From contig JAYOFM010000002.1 in NCBI GenBank assembly GCA_038117225.1, positions 28,003 to 92,002 on the forward strand: a stretch of DNA of 64,000 nt, read 5' to 3'. Shown piece by piece: positions 54,361 through 63,572 of the stretch. This DNA comes from JAYOFM01 sp038117225 (GTDB taxonomy: Bacteria > Pseudomonadota > Alphaproteobacteria > Rhodospirillales > Casp-alpha2). The notes under the pieces are model-generated. The model searched no databases and had not been told where the DNA came from. It saw only the letters and a list, made by a program, of their open reading frames with translations. Position 1 is the first letter of the stretch. Each line of letters starts with the position of its first letter. The position numbers and the translations under genes were made by a program.

Positions 54361-55674
54361 ATGAGCGAAGACCTGCGGCAAGCCGCCGACGACTATCTGG
54401 TGCGTTTCGGCGGTGACGATTTCCACAGCCTATTTCGTTCGGCCAAGGGGACGATCGTTACCGACGATCAGGGCCGCGACATCCTCGACTTCACCTCCGG
54501 ACAGATGTGCGCCACCATTGGTCATAACCATCCGGCCATGGTTGCGGCGCTGGAAGAAAGCGGACGCACGGCGGTGCACATGTTTTCCGGCATGATTCCG
54601 GAAGTGGTGGTCAAGTTGGCCCGTCGCCTCGCCGATTGGATGCCGTCGCCGCTGAAGAAATCGCTGTTGATAAACACCGGCAGCGAAAGCAACGAAGCCG
54701 CGTTGCGCATGGCCAAAATTCAGACCGGCGGCTATGAAGTGATCGCGCTCGGCGGGTCGTGGCACGGCATCACCGGCGGTGCCAGTGCCGCATCCTTCGC
54801 CTCCAACCGCAAGGGCTACGGTCCCGGCGTGCCGGGATCCTACGTGATCCCGGAACCCAACGCCTATCGCTGCCCGATCAGCCATTGTCGCGACGACTGC
54901 GATTTTTCATGCCTGAAGGTCGGCATGAACATGTTCGACATGCAGTCCCGCGGCGCGCCGGCCGCCATTATCGCCGAACCCATCATCAGCGCCGGTGGCA
55001 TCATCGTGCCGCCGGCCGGTTATTTCGAGGCACTGAAAAAAGAAGCCGAGGCGCGCGGCATGCTGCTGATCTTCGATGAGGCGCAGACCGCGTTCGGCCG
55101 TATCGGCCACAAAACGGCGGCGGAACAGCTGGGGGTTGTCCCCGACATCATGGCGGTGTCGAAAACCCTCGGCGGCGGCGTTCCCCTGGCCGGCACCGTC
55201 ACCAGCGCGGCCCTGGAGGAAAGCCTTCACGAAAAAGGCTTCTATTACTACACCAGCCACGTCAACGACCCGATGCCGGCGGCCGTTGGACTGGCCGTGC
55301 TCGATACCTTGGAAAAAGAGAATATACTCGAACGCGCCGTCGAAATGGGGGCCTACATGATGGGCCGCTTCGAGGAATTGCAGCAGCGCTACGAATGCAT
55401 CGGAGATCTACGTGGTCAGGGTCTGCTGCTGGGTGTCGAACTCGTGATGGACCGGGAGTCCCGCGAACCGCACCATAAACTCGGCGCCATGACCACCGAG
55501 CGCTGCTTCGCGAAGGGGCTCAGCATGAATATCCGCCGTCGTCCGGAGCGCGGCTCGGTGTGGCGCATCGCGCCGCCGCTGACCGTATCGACGGACGAGA
55601 TCGACCGCGCGGTCGATATTCTCGATACCTCGCTCAAGGAAAGCCTCGACGAACTGGCGGGGCCGACGACCTAG
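54361..55674 (+). CDS. Class III PLP enzyme, 2,2-dialkylglycine decarboxylase-like
   Basis: The 437-residue enzyme aligns, from memory, along the whole of Burkholderia DgdA: LDFTSGQMCATIGHNHP (about 42-58), SWHGITGGASAASF (about 137), IFDEAQTAFGRIG (about 238), and the PLP lysine in AVSKTLGGGVPLA (about 267). DgdA decarboxylates dialkylglycines and transaminates pyruvate. A CPISHCRDDCDFSCLKVG stretch rich in cysteine (about 178-195) is absent from DgdA and could bind metal. GGAGG lies about 8 bases upstream of the ATG. Confidence 0.83.
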   Translation: MSEDLRQAADDYLVRFGGDDFHSLFRSAKGTIVTDDQGRDILDFTSGQMCATIGHNHPAMVAALEESGRTAVHMFSGMIPEVVVKLARRLADWMPSPLKKSLLINTGSESNEAALRMAKIQTGGYEVIALGGSWHGITGGASAASFASNRKGYGPGVPGSYVIPEPNAYRCPISHCRDDCDFSCLKVGMNMFDMQSRGAPAAIIAEPIISAGGIIVPPAGYFEALKKEAEARGMLLIFDEAQTAFGRIGHKTAAEQLGVVPDIMAVSKTLGGGVPLAGTVTSAALEESLHEKGFYYYTSHVNDPMPAAVGLAVLDTLEKENILERAVEMGAYMMGRFEELQQRYECIGDLRGQGLLLGVELVMDRESREPHHKLGAMTTERCFAKGLSMNIRRRPERGSVWRIAPPLTVSTDEIDRAVDILDTSLKESLDELAGPTT

Positions 55675-55701
55675 GTCGCGCCGACAGGCGGCGGTGGGAC
55701 A

Positions 55702-56148
55702 TTAATGGCCGGCGGTCGCCGCGCCTTCACCGCCGAGCCGTGTCGCCGCGTAGCCGATCAGCAGGCCGACCAACGCGCCTTCGGCGGCGAACCAGAACGG
55801 CGACGTCAATAAGCCGTCGGCGCCGAAGACCCCGGTCATGACACGCGTCATCACGTCATAGGCGAGGAACACCAGGACGAAATTCATCCAGGCACCGATC
55901 AGCGGGCCGCGAAACCACCACGGCATGGGCACATCCAGCACCGGGTGGCGATCGAACACGCCGAATACGCCGATGATCGCGCCAACGGTGGTGTACCACA
56001 ACACGATGCCCCAGCGGAGCAACAAATCCGCCTCGGGCATGAAGTAGGGCAGCGCGAAGAATCCGGTAACGCCGACGAGAAGACCGACCCCCTTGCCGAT
56101 GGCGACGCGGGTGAACAACGACGGGTGAAAGGTCATGGTGTCATCCAT
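55702..56148 (-). CDS. Integral membrane protein, unknown function
   Basis: The 148-residue protein has about four hydrophobic helices (residues 15-36, 44-64, 78-100 and 118-140) with a proline/tryptophan loop PMPWWFRGP. No family recognised. It is convergent with the dialkylglycine-decarboxylase-like gene and divergent from the NIPSNAP operon. Confidence 0.7.
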   Translation of the reverse strand: MDDTMTFHPSLFTRVAIGKGVGLLVGVTGFFALPYFMPEADLLLRWGIVLWYTTVGAIIGVFGVFDRHPVLDVPMPWWFRGPLIGAWMNFVLVFLAYDVMTRVMTGVFGADGLLTSPFWFAAEGALVGLLIGYAATRLGGEGAATAGH

Positions 56149-56315
56149 GCGGTGAGTCTAGATCAGGGGCAATCCCGGCGCCTTGCGCTGGATCAAACGG
56201 TACGAGATGTCACGCTACGGAACGAATTGCGCGCCGTCGGGATCGACCATAGGATGTTCTCAACGTCGAATATTGATCCCCCCGCCCAAGATCCAGCCTC
56301 GGAAGGACCCATCCC

Positions 56316-56642
56316 ATGATCCATGAACTGCGCGTCTATCATTGCGTCCCCGGCCGTCTGCCGGCGCTGCTGAAACGCTTCGAAACCGTCACGCTCGGTA
56401 TCTGGGAACGCCACGGCATCCGTCAGGCCGGTTTCTGGACGGTGGATATCGGCGAGTCGAACCAGGATCTCTATTACTTTCTGGAATGGGACTCGTTGGC
56501 CGACCGGGATGCCAGGTGGACCGCCTTCCAGGCCGATCCGGAATGGATCGAGAAGCGGGCCGAGACCGAAAAGGACGGCGCCATCGTCGCCTCGATCTCC
56601 AACACCTTCCTCAAGCCAACCGCCTTTTCGTCGGTGAAATAA
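56316..56642 (+). CDS. NIPSNAP family protein
   Basis: The 108-residue ferredoxin-like-fold protein shows the NIPSNAP core HELRVYHCVPGRLPALLKRF (about 3-22) and YYFLEWDSLADRDARWTAFQ (about 52-71). In bacteria these often accompany catabolic enzymes. It heads an operon with RidA, DUF1185 and an MFS carrier; its stop overlaps the next start (TAATG). Confidence 0.9.
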   Translation: MIHELRVYHCVPGRLPALLKRFETVTLGIWERHGIRQAGFWTVDIGESNQDLYYFLEWDSLADRDARWTAFQADPEWIEKRAETEKDGAIVASISNTFLKPTAFSSVK

Positions 56643-57034
56643 TGCCCCGCCATCTCAATTTTCCAGACCTGATCGATAACGGCACGGCGCCGTTCTGCAA
56701 CATCGTCGAGGACGATCACTATGCCTTTCTTGCCGGCCTGGTCGCCGCCGATTTCGAGGCCGGCCAGCGGGTGCTCGGGGACGTCGCGGCGGAAACCGCG
56801 GCGGTGCTGGAGTTTGTCGAGACGTTGCTGAAACGGATCGAGCTGAACCGGAGCGATATCGTCCGTTGCGACGTGCATCTGGTCGACCTGTCGGACATGG
56901 ATGCGATGAACGCCGCCTATGCGGCATTTTTCCCCGATGGCCGCTATCCGGCCCGGACGACTACGCAATCGGCGGCGTTGTTCGGCGGCAGCCGGGTCGA
57001 AATCACGTGCGTCGCGCGGCGCCGAACGTCCTGA
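56642..57034 (+). CDS. RidA/YjgF family protein
   Basis: The 130-residue protein has the RidA fold and trimer-interface pattern FLAGLVAADFEAG and ARTTTQSAALFGGSRVEITCVA (the family arginine lies near residue 105). RidA deaminates reactive enamines/imines from PLP enzymes. Its presence after a dialkylglycine-decarboxylase-like gene, in an amino-acid operon, is consistent with imine quenching. Confidence 0.88.
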   Translation: MPRHLNFPDLIDNGTAPFCNIVEDDHYAFLAGLVAADFEAGQRVLGDVAAETAAVLEFVETLLKRIELNRSDIVRCDVHLVDLSDMDAMNAAYAAFFPDGRYPARTTTQSAALFGGSRVEITCVARRRTS

Positions 57035-57074
57035 CACCCTGACGCCATCGCGCGCCAGCAACGGAGACAGAGTC

Positions 57075-57674
57075 GTGGAACCGGAAATCCGAAAGTTCGT
57101 CACCTTCGATGAGGAAACCCTGATCGAGGGATATCGCAAGGCCGAGACTCCGTGGCGCATGGTTGCCGTGGCGGCGGTGATCAGGAACCCCTGGGCCGGA
57201 CGCTTCGTCGAGGACCTGAAGCCGGAAATTCAGGCCTACGGTCCGGCTCTCGGCGAAATTCTGACTGATCGCATCCTCGCCGTCGTTGGTGGCGGCGACG
57301 CCGTCGAGGCCTATGGCAAGGCCGCTGTCGTCGGCCTGAACGGCGAGGTCGAGCATGCGTCGGGTATCATCCACACCCTGCGTTTCGGTAATTTCTTTCG
57401 CGAGGCCGTCGGCGCCAAATCCTATCTGTCGTTCACCAATACGCGTGGCCCGGCCAACGCGCCGATCATGGTACCGTTGATGGACAAGAACGACGTCGGT
57501 CGTCGATCGCACTATCTGACCATCCAGTTCGCCATCCCCGATGCGCCGTCGGCCGATGAACTGGTCATCGTGCTGGGCGCGGCGACCACCGGGCGCCCGC
57601 ATCACCGCATCGGCGATCGCTATCAGGACCTCAAGGATCTCGGCCACGACGTGGATAACCCGGCGGCGGTCTGA
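57075..57674 (+). CDS. Amino acid synthesis (DUF1185) family protein
   Basis: The 199-residue protein belongs to the DUF1185/AA_synth family, with RNPWAGRFVEDL (about 38-49), GKAAVVGLNGEVEHASGIIH (about 81-100) and FTNTRGPANAPIMVPLMDK. GTG 57075 is the start (GGAG 8 bases upstream). The function is unproven despite the family name; it frequently clusters with catabolic genes for amides and amino acids. Confidence 0.85.
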   Translation: MEPEIRKFVTFDEETLIEGYRKAETPWRMVAVAAVIRNPWAGRFVEDLKPEIQAYGPALGEILTDRILAVVGGGDAVEAYGKAAVVGLNGEVEHASGIIHTLRFGNFFREAVGAKSYLSFTNTRGPANAPIMVPLMDKNDVGRRSHYLTIQFAIPDAPSADELVIVLGAATTGRPHHRIGDRYQDLKDLGHDVDNPAAV

Positions 57675-57683
57675 TCCGGCTGC

Positions 57684-58925
57684 GTGATCCTCGCCATGAG
57701 CGTCCTGTCCTTCCTTGCCGCGAGCCCGCGCTTTCTCGCGTTCGGATTTTTCACGGCGTTCTTTTCATCCTTCGGACAGACCTTTTTCATCGCCTTGTCG
57801 GGGGCGGAAATCCGTGCCGCGTTCGACCTCAGCCATGGTGATTTCGGCCTCGTCTACGCCTACGCGACACTGGCCAGCGCGGCGTTGCTGATCTGGGCCG
57901 GGCGCAAGATCGACAGCATCGATCTCAGGCCGTACACCGTCGCCGTCTGCGTCGGCCTTGCCGTCGCCTGCTTCGGCATGGCGGTGGTCGGCTCGGCGGC
58001 GGCGCTGGTGGCGGTCATCTTCGGCCTGCGCTTCACCGGCCAGGGCTTGCTGTCGCACATTTCCAATGTCTCCATGGCGCGTTATTTCGATGCCCACCGG
58101 GGCAAGGCATTGAGCGTCGCCAGCATGGGGAATCCCATGGGCGAAGCCCTGTTCCCGACCCTGGCGGTGGTGGTGATCGCCGCCGTCGGTTGGCGCAACA
58201 TGTGGCTTGGCATCGGTCTGCTGATGCTGCTGGTGCTGACGCCGTTCGCCCTGTGGCTGCTCAAGGGACACGGCGAGCGCCATCGGCGATTGAGCGAGAC
58301 CGCGATGTCGACGGAAACCTCCAACACCACTCCGATCGGTTGGAGCCGGCGCCAGGTGCTCGGGGATGCCCGATTTTATGTTATCCTGCCGAGCTTCCTG
58401 GCCATGAGTTTCATCGGCACCGGGTTTTTCTTCCATCAGGTCCACCTGACGCAAAGCAAGGGTTGGGATTTGGCGCTGTTCGCCGGATTTTTCATCGTCT
58501 ACGCCGTCGGCCAGACCCTGGCCGCGCTGGCCACCGGGTTTCTGGTCGATCGCTATGACGCGCGCCGCCTGATGCGGGTCTATCTGTTTCCCGCCACCAT
58601 AGGATTGTCGGTCCTCGCCGTCTTCGACGCGCCGTGGACGGGGGCGGTGTTTATGGCCTTCATGGGTTTGACGTCGGGCGCCGTCGCCGTCGTGCACGGC
58701 GCCATCTGGGCGGAAATCTACGGCATCACCCACCTCGGCGCCATCAAGGCCCTGGGCGCGGCGCTGATGGTGCTGTCGTCGGCGCTGTCGCCGCCGATCA
58801 TGGGGCTGGCCATCGATGCCGGCGTCAGTATGGAAAACATCGCGCTGGCCTGCATCGCCTTCATCGTCTTCGCGGCAGCGTTGGTGTCGCTGGTGTTGCC
58901 CCGGCTCAGTGCTGACGGGCGCTGA
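57684..58925 (+). CDS. Major facilitator superfamily transporter
   Basis: The 413-residue carrier has about 12 helices, with the loop WAGRKIDSIDLRP between helices 2 and 3 and a central loop with charged residues (KGHGERHRRLSET). Start may be GTG 57684 or ATG 57696. Last gene of the NIPSNAP, RidA and DUF1185 operon, so it probably imports that operon's substrate. Its last 20 bases overlap the convergent ParB-like gene. Confidence 0.87.
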   Translation: MILAMSVLSFLAASPRFLAFGFFTAFFSSFGQTFFIALSGAEIRAAFDLSHGDFGLVYAYATLASAALLIWAGRKIDSIDLRPYTVAVCVGLAVACFGMAVVGSAAALVAVIFGLRFTGQGLLSHISNVSMARYFDAHRGKALSVASMGNPMGEALFPTLAVVVIAAVGWRNMWLGIGLLMLLVLTPFALWLLKGHGERHRRLSETAMSTETSNTTPIGWSRRQVLGDARFYVILPSFLAMSFIGTGFFFHQVHLTQSKGWDLALFAGFFIVYAVGQTLAALATGFLVDRYDARRLMRVYLFPATIGLSVLAVFDAPWTGAVFMAFMGLTSGAVAVVHGAIWAEIYGITHLGAIKALGAALMVLSSALSPPIMGLAIDAGVSMENIALACIAFIVFAAALVSLVLPRLSADGR

Positions 58926-59151
58926 CGACGAACGCAAGGATGGTATCGTCGCCCAGCGACTTGCGCGCTTCCAGCCGGTGCACGCCCTTGACCAGGACAT
59001 AGCGGTCCTTGCCCGGGCGCACCTGGATCGGCAGATCCTCGACCTCGTCCATGATCGTTTCGGCCAGGGCCTCGACCCGCTCTGGGTCCAACTCCTTGCG
59101 GTGGCCGGCGGGTACGTAGATATCGGCGATGTTGACGGCGACGGGCTTCAT
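58906..59151 (-). CDS. ParB/sulfiredoxin-like N-terminal domain protein
   Basis: The 81-residue protein from ATG 59151 has the ParB-N pattern VNIADIYVPAGHRKELDPER, followed by PIQVRPGKDRYVLVKGVHRLEARKSLG. Both are recognisable as the partition-protein catalytic core without any DNA-binding or dimer domain. Such stand-alone domains may be nucleotide-dependent enzymes. It lies 31 bases after the methyltransferase, and its end overlaps the MFS gene by 20 bases. Confidence 0.75.
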   Translation of the reverse strand: MKPVAVNIADIYVPAGHRKELDPERVEALAETIMDEVEDLPIQVRPGKDRYVLVKGVHRLEARKSLGDDTILAFVVSARQH

Positions 59152-59182
59152 GCGCTGGTCTTCCCTTTGGACGATCTCCACC

Positions 59183-59824
59183 CTAGCCCTTGCGCCACAC
59201 CGTCGCCAGCCATGGTTGCTTATGGCGCGGCTGACCGGCGGGGCGGAAGTAGTGGTGCAATTCCGTGAAGCCGGCGCTGGTGACGAAGTTCCGCCATGCC
59301 TCAAGATCGTGAAAGCAGCTGTAGCGCTCGCCGCCGAAGCCTTCCTCGTTGTCGCCGCGCGGATTCGAACTGAACAGCACACCGCCGGGCTTCAAGGTCG
59401 TCAACAATTGGCCGAGCACGCGCGGTAGTTCCTGGCGCGGCACGTGGAACAGCGAGGCATTGGCGAACACGCCATCGAAGTGGCCGTCGGGCAGGGTCAT
59501 GGCGAGGAAATCCTGATGCAGAACCTCGCAGCCGGTGTTGGCGCGGGCCATGGCGACGAATTCGCTTGAGCCATCGAGGCCGGTCGGCTGATGCCCTTGG
59601 GATTGAAAGTAGGCGAGATCGCGCCCGGGCCCACAGCCGAGATCGAGGATGCGATAGGGCGGCTCGCCCTCGATGGCCTCCAGCAGGGCGTCGTAATTCT
59701 GGCTGACGTCGTGATCCCGTGTGCCCTGCCAGAAGCTTACCGCCGAACGGTCGTAATGGCCGATGGTGGATGCGGAAATATGGCGCAGCCGTTCGTCGTC
59801 GAGGTCGTCGGTTGACTCGGTCAC
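59183..59824 (-). CDS. Class I SAM-dependent methyltransferase
   Basis: The 213-residue protein has the SAM-binding motif ILDLGCGPGRDLAYFQ (about 58-73), an acidic end to strand 2 (TGLDGSSEF) and motif FDGVFANASLFHVP (about 114-127). Starts at GTG 59824, just 1 base after the dehydrogenase stop. The acceptor is unknown. It groups with the dehydrogenase and ParB-like genes in a minus-strand operon. Confidence 0.85.
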   Translation of the reverse strand: MTESTDDLDDERLRHISASTIGHYDRSAVSFWQGTRDHDVSQNYDALLEAIEGEPPYRILDLGCGPGRDLAYFQSQGHQPTGLDGSSEFVAMARANTGCEVLHQDFLAMTLPDGHFDGVFANASLFHVPRQELPRVLGQLLTTLKPGGVLFSSNPRGDNEEGFGGERYSCFHDLEAWRNFVTSAGFTELHHYFRPAGQPRHKQPWLATVWRKG

Positions 59825-59825
59825 G

Positions 59826-60794
59826 CTAGTCGCCCGCCAGTTCCGGGATCACCCACAGCGGCGCCTCGCCGCGGTTGACCCGCTGCACGTTGTCGAAGGC
59901 ATTGCGTACCCGCGCCGTGTTGCTTTCGAACGTCGGGCCGGCCAGATGCGCTGTCAGGGTCACGTTGTCGAGCCCGAACAGGGGGTGATCGGCCGGCGGT
60001 GGTTCCTGGTCGAAGACATCCAACCCGGCGGCGGCGATGCCGCCCGAGGACAGGGCGTCATGTAGCGCCACCTCGTCGATGACAGGGCCGCGGCTGGTGT
60101 TGATCAGCGTCGCCGACGGCTTCATTTCCGCCAGCTCAGCGGCGCCGATCATGTGCCGGGTCGACGCGTTCAGCGGCACGTGCAGGCTGATCAGGTCGGA
60201 TTGCTGCAGGATTTCCCGCAGCAGTCGGAAGCTAACGCCGAGCGCGTCCTCCTCGGCCTCGCTCAGCCGGGCGACATCGAAATAGGTCACCGTCAGGCCG
60301 AAGGCGAGCGCCAGCCGCGCCGTCTTCTTGCCGATGCTACCGAGCCCGACAATGCCGAGCATCTTGCCGCGTAGTTCATGCAGCGTCGGCGTTTCGTTGC
60401 CACGCCAGCGGCCGCCAATGACGCTGGCGTGCTGGCGGATCAGTTGCCGGCTGGTCGCCAGCATCAGCATTAGGGCGTGTTCCGACACGGCGACCGCGTT
60501 GGCGCCGCCGTTGTTGGCGATCGGCACGCCGGCGGCGCGGGCGGCATCGATGTCGGCCTTGTCATAGCCGGCGCTGAGCAATTGGATCAGACGCAAGTTT
60601 GGCGCCGCCGCGAACAGCGCTCCATCGACCAGCTTGTCGACGAAACCGACGAGATATTCAGCCTCGGGCAGCGCCGATTGGTAGGCCGGGTCGCCGGCAT
60701 TGGCGACCACCAGATCGAAACCGCTCGGCATCATGTCGCGCGCGACATCCGCCGCCGCCGGAAACTGGGTCACGAAAACGATCTTCGGGGTCAT
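59826..60794 (-). CDS. D-2-hydroxyacid dehydrogenase
   Basis: The 322-residue NAD-dependent enzyme has the nucleotide loop LGIVGLGSIGKKTARLA (about 147-163), Arg in NTSRGPVID (about 232), Glu in FDQEPPPADHP (about 261) and His in LTAHLAGPT (about 281). It is a second member beside the one at 40793, only moderately similar. First gene of its operon. Confidence 0.9.
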   Translation of the reverse strand: MTPKIVFVTQFPAAADVARDMMPSGFDLVVANAGDPAYQSALPEAEYLVGFVDKLVDGALFAAAPNLRLIQLLSAGYDKADIDAARAAGVPIANNGGANAVAVSEHALMLMLATSRQLIRQHASVIGGRWRGNETPTLHELRGKMLGIVGLGSIGKKTARLALAFGLTVTYFDVARLSEAEEDALGVSFRLLREILQQSDLISLHVPLNASTRHMIGAAELAEMKPSATLINTSRGPVIDEVALHDALSSGGIAAAGLDVFDQEPPPADHPLFGLDNVTLTAHLAGPTFESNTARVRNAFDNVQRVNRGEAPLWVIPELAGD

Positions 60795-60928
60795 GGCGTG
60801 GGTCCTGCTGACAAGGTTTGATCGATCTTGGCTGCCATACTGGACGAAGCGCCCGGCTGATAAACCAAAATCTTTGCGACCGCGCCAAATCCTTGTTGCG
60901 CATTCACCGTCGGCGGCGAAGATGCCGG

Positions 60929-61672
60929 ATGGGAATGTCCGAAGCTCTCATCCTCGCCGGCGCCCTGGCCGGCGGTTATGTCACCGGGCTGACCGGCTTC
61001 GGCACCGGATTGACGGCGCTGGCGTTCTGGTTGCACGCGGTGCAGCCGACGGTCGCCGCACCCCTGGTGGTGATCTGTTCGATCATCGGTCAGGTGCAGA
61101 CCCTGCCGGCGATCTGGCACGCCATTGTGTGGCGCCGGGTGCTGCCGTTCATCCTCGGCGGGCTGGTTGGCGTGCCCCTGGGCACGGTGTTGCTGGCGCT
61201 GATCTCGCTAGAGGAATTCAAGCTCTGCGTCGGCGGCCTGCTGGTCGTCTACTGCGGCTTCATGCTGCTGAAAAAGAAACCGCACGCGGTCACCTGGGGC
61301 GGCGGTTTGGCCGACGGCGTCATTGGATTTGGCGGCGGTATTCTCGGCGGCCTGGCCGGGCTGTCCGGGCCGCTGCCGACCATCTGGGCGACCCTGCGCG
61401 GCTGGGGAAAAGACGAAAAACGCGGCGTTTTCCAGATCTTCAATCTGTCGATCCTGCTGTTCGCCGCCGCCTCGCAGGCGTTCAGCGGCTACCTGACCAG
61501 CGAGGTCGGTCGCTTCACCCTGGTCGCTCTGCCGGGCACCCTGCTCGGCGCCTGGCTCGGCCGCAAGACCTACAACAGGCTGGGCGACGGCCGCTTCAAT
61601 CAGGTGGTGCTGACGCTGCTGATGTTTTCCGGCGTGTCGATCATCGTCACCACCATGCTGGAGGCATCATAG
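60929..61672 (+). CDS. TauE/SafE family anion exporter
   Basis: The 247-residue protein has the signature pair GYVTGLTGFGTGLTALAFW and GFGGGILGGLAGLSGPLPTIW, with eight helices. It is the third paralogue in the window, closest in layout to the 17378 copy. ATG 60929 or 60935 begins the first helix. Its C-terminal 73 bases overlap convergently with the CBS gene. Confidence 0.87.
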   Translation: MGMSEALILAGALAGGYVTGLTGFGTGLTALAFWLHAVQPTVAAPLVVICSIIGQVQTLPAIWHAIVWRRVLPFILGGLVGVPLGTVLLALISLEEFKLCVGGLLVVYCGFMLLKKKPHAVTWGGGLADGVIGFGGGILGGLAGLSGPLPTIWATLRGWGKDEKRGVFQIFNLSILLFAAASQAFSGYLTSEVGRFTLVALPGTLLGAWLGRKTYNRLGDGRFNQVVLTLLMFSGVSIIVTTMLEAS

Positions 61673-62154
61673 CGTGCCACCGGGTGCAGCGCGCCGATGA
61701 TTTCGCGGGGCGACACCGAGCCGACGACGCGGCCATCGGCGATTACCGGGGCGCGCCGTATTCCCTGGTCGTGCATCGCCGCCAGCACCGCGCGGGGGTC
61801 GTCACCGGCGGCGCATGTCCAGGGCTGGCGCTGCATGATCTGGGTCAGCGGAATGGCGAAGACATCGCAGCCGAATTCATTAAGGGCATCCCGCACGTCG
61901 CTCTGATAAACGACACCGCGCAACCGGCCATTCGCCGCCGTGACGGCGATCATGTTGCGATCACTGTCGGCGAGAAAATCGAGGATGTGGGAGACCAGGG
62001 TAACCGATGTGGCCATTGTCACGCGGGCCGGGTTGGCGGCGATTACGTCGCCCATGGACGCGGCCGCAGGCTGCTCGGCGGGCTCGCCGTCATTCATCCA
62101 CGACGGCGGTTCGATGTCCAACTGCTGCCAGATGTCGTGGGCCGTGGGGGCCAT
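61600..62154 (-). CDS. Two-CBS-domain protein
   Basis: The 184-residue protein has paired CBS motifs: MGDVIAANPARVTMATSVTL (about 34-53) with GVVYQSDVRDAL, and LTQIMQRQPWTCAAGDDPRAVL with GSVSPREIIGAL. It likely binds adenylates and senses energy state. ATG 62154 is used. The overlap of 73 bases with the TauE/SafE gene on the other strand is unusually long, and its last about 25 residues lie past the CBS fold. Confidence 0.82.
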   Translation of the reverse strand: MAPTAHDIWQQLDIEPPSWMNDGEPAEQPAAASMGDVIAANPARVTMATSVTLVSHILDFLADSDRNMIAVTAANGRLRGVVYQSDVRDALNEFGCDVFAIPLTQIMQRQPWTCAAGDDPRAVLAAMHDQGIRRAPVIADGRVVGSVSPREIIGALHPVARYDASSMVVTMIDTPENISSVSTT

Positions 62155-62330
62155 GGGGGATCCTTTTGAACCGAATAACACCGATACCGTGCGACGAATG
62201 ATGACGTGAGCGTGCGCCGTCCTCCGTGACCGGTCTATTAGGGGAATCCCTTATGTTTATTCGGGTATGCCGATCCGGCGTGGCGAACCGAGTTTTCGGC
62301 CTTCAACCTATCGGTCCCGACGCCGCCGCT

Positions 62331-63572
62331 CTATGACCGGTTGGCGGCGAATGCTCGCCAATCCACCGCCACGTTGGGATTGAGGCCCGTGCCGCTGACC
62401 AAGGGCATCGGTGATTTCAGGCCGGAGCCGCAGTTGAAGATGACGGCGCGGGCGTCGCGGTCGATGCGGCCGGCGGCGACGGACATCTTCCACGCCAGCG
62501 CGCAGGCGGCGCCCTCGGGGCCCAGGTGGAGGCCGTCGAGGGCGGTGGCCTCGGCGCGGGCGGCCTCGGCCTCGTCATCATCGACGGCGACGGCGAAACC
62601 GTCGGATTGGTAAATGGCGTCCAGTATCAGGCGGTCGCCGATGGGCTTGGGGACGCGCACGCCGTGCAGCGTCGTTTCCACCGGTGCCCAGGCCTCGGCC
62701 ACGTGATCGGCACCGGCGTCGAAGGCCTTGACGATGGGGCCGCAGCGGGTCGATTGCACGGCGACCATTCTGGGCAGCGGGCCGTCGATCAATCCCATGG
62801 TCCGCAATTCCTGAAAGCCTTTCCACATGCCGATCAGGCCGGTGCCGCCGCCGGTCGGATAGAAGATGACCTCGGGCAGTTGCCAGTCGAGCTGGCGCGC
62901 CAGTTCCAGGCCCATGGTTTTCTTGCCCTCGATCCGATAGGGCTCCTTCAGGGTCGACATGTCGAACCACCGCATGTGTTCGGTGCCCGAGCCGACGACA
63001 CGGCCGCAATCGGCGATAATGCCGTCGACCAGGGTCAAGTCGGCGCCCTGGAAGGCGATTTCGGCGAGCGTCACCGGCGGCGCGTCAGCCGGGGCGAAGA
63101 CATAGGAACGCATGCCGGCGCGGGCGGCATAGGCGGCCATGGCGGCGCCGGCGTTGCCGGCGGTGGGAATGGCCAGGCTGTCGATGCCGAAGGACTTGGC
63201 CAACGTCACCGCGACCGCCAGTCCGCGTGCCTTGAAGGTGCCGGTGGGCAGCCGCCCTTCATCCTTGACCACCAGATTGGCGCCGCGCGCCGCCTTCATC
63301 GGCCAGCGGGCGAGGCGGATCAGCGGGGTCTCGATCTCGCCCAGGCTGACCGGCGCCTGGCCGACCGGCACCGGCAGCAGTTCCGTCCAGCGCCACATGT
63401 CGGCGGGGCGCGTGGTCAGCACATCCTTGGTCATGGCATCCGCCACCGCGTCGAGATCGTAACGCACCAGGATCGGCGCGCCGCCCGGCGACAGGCCCCA
63501 AGGCTGGTCGGCGACCAGATGTTCGCCCGTCGCCGAGCATTCCAGGTGGGTGACGAACGGCGAAGGTTTCAT
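62331..63572 (-). CDS. Threonine synthase-like PLP enzyme
   Basis: The 413-residue fold-type II PLP enzyme has the lysine in LPTGTFKARGLAVAV (about 113), the phosphate-binding TAGNAGAAMAAYAARAG (about 137-153) and the glycine loop YPTGGGTGLIGMW (about 240). An N-terminal ECSATGEHLVADQPWGLSP segment resembles the branch of threonine synthases with a short zinc-like start. Threonine synthase is the best guess; a catabolic ammonia-lyase is possible. It stands alone, with no thrA or thrB. Confidence 0.83.
   Translation of the reverse strand: MKPSPFVTHLECSATGEHLVADQPWGLSPGGAPILVRYDLDAVADAMTKDVLTTRPADMWRWTELLPVPVGQAPVSLGEIETPLIRLARWPMKAARGANLVVKDEGRLPTGTFKARGLAVAVTLAKSFGIDSLAIPTAGNAGAAMAAYAARAGMRSYVFAPADAPPVTLAEIAFQGADLTLVDGIIADCGRVVGSGTEHMRWFDMSTLKEPYRIEGKKTMGLELARQLDWQLPEVIFYPTGGGTGLIGMWKGFQELRTMGLIDGPLPRMVAVQSTRCGPIVKAFDAGADHVAEAWAPVETTLHGVRVPKPIGDRLILDAIYQSDGFAVAVDDDEAEAARAEATALDGLHLGPEGAACALAWKMSVAAGRIDRDARAVIFNCGSGLKSPMPLVSGTGLNPNVAVDWRAFAANRS

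Noticed and set aside
62182..62330. Open frames in the gap between the CBS and threonine-synthase-like genes
   Set aside because: Short translations in both directions show no recognisable motif; treated as intergenic.
62331..63572. Calling the PLP enzyme diaminopropionate ammonia-lyase
   Set aside because: The lysine and glycine-loop motifs fit threonine synthase better and the N-terminal segment matches that branch, though certainty is limited.
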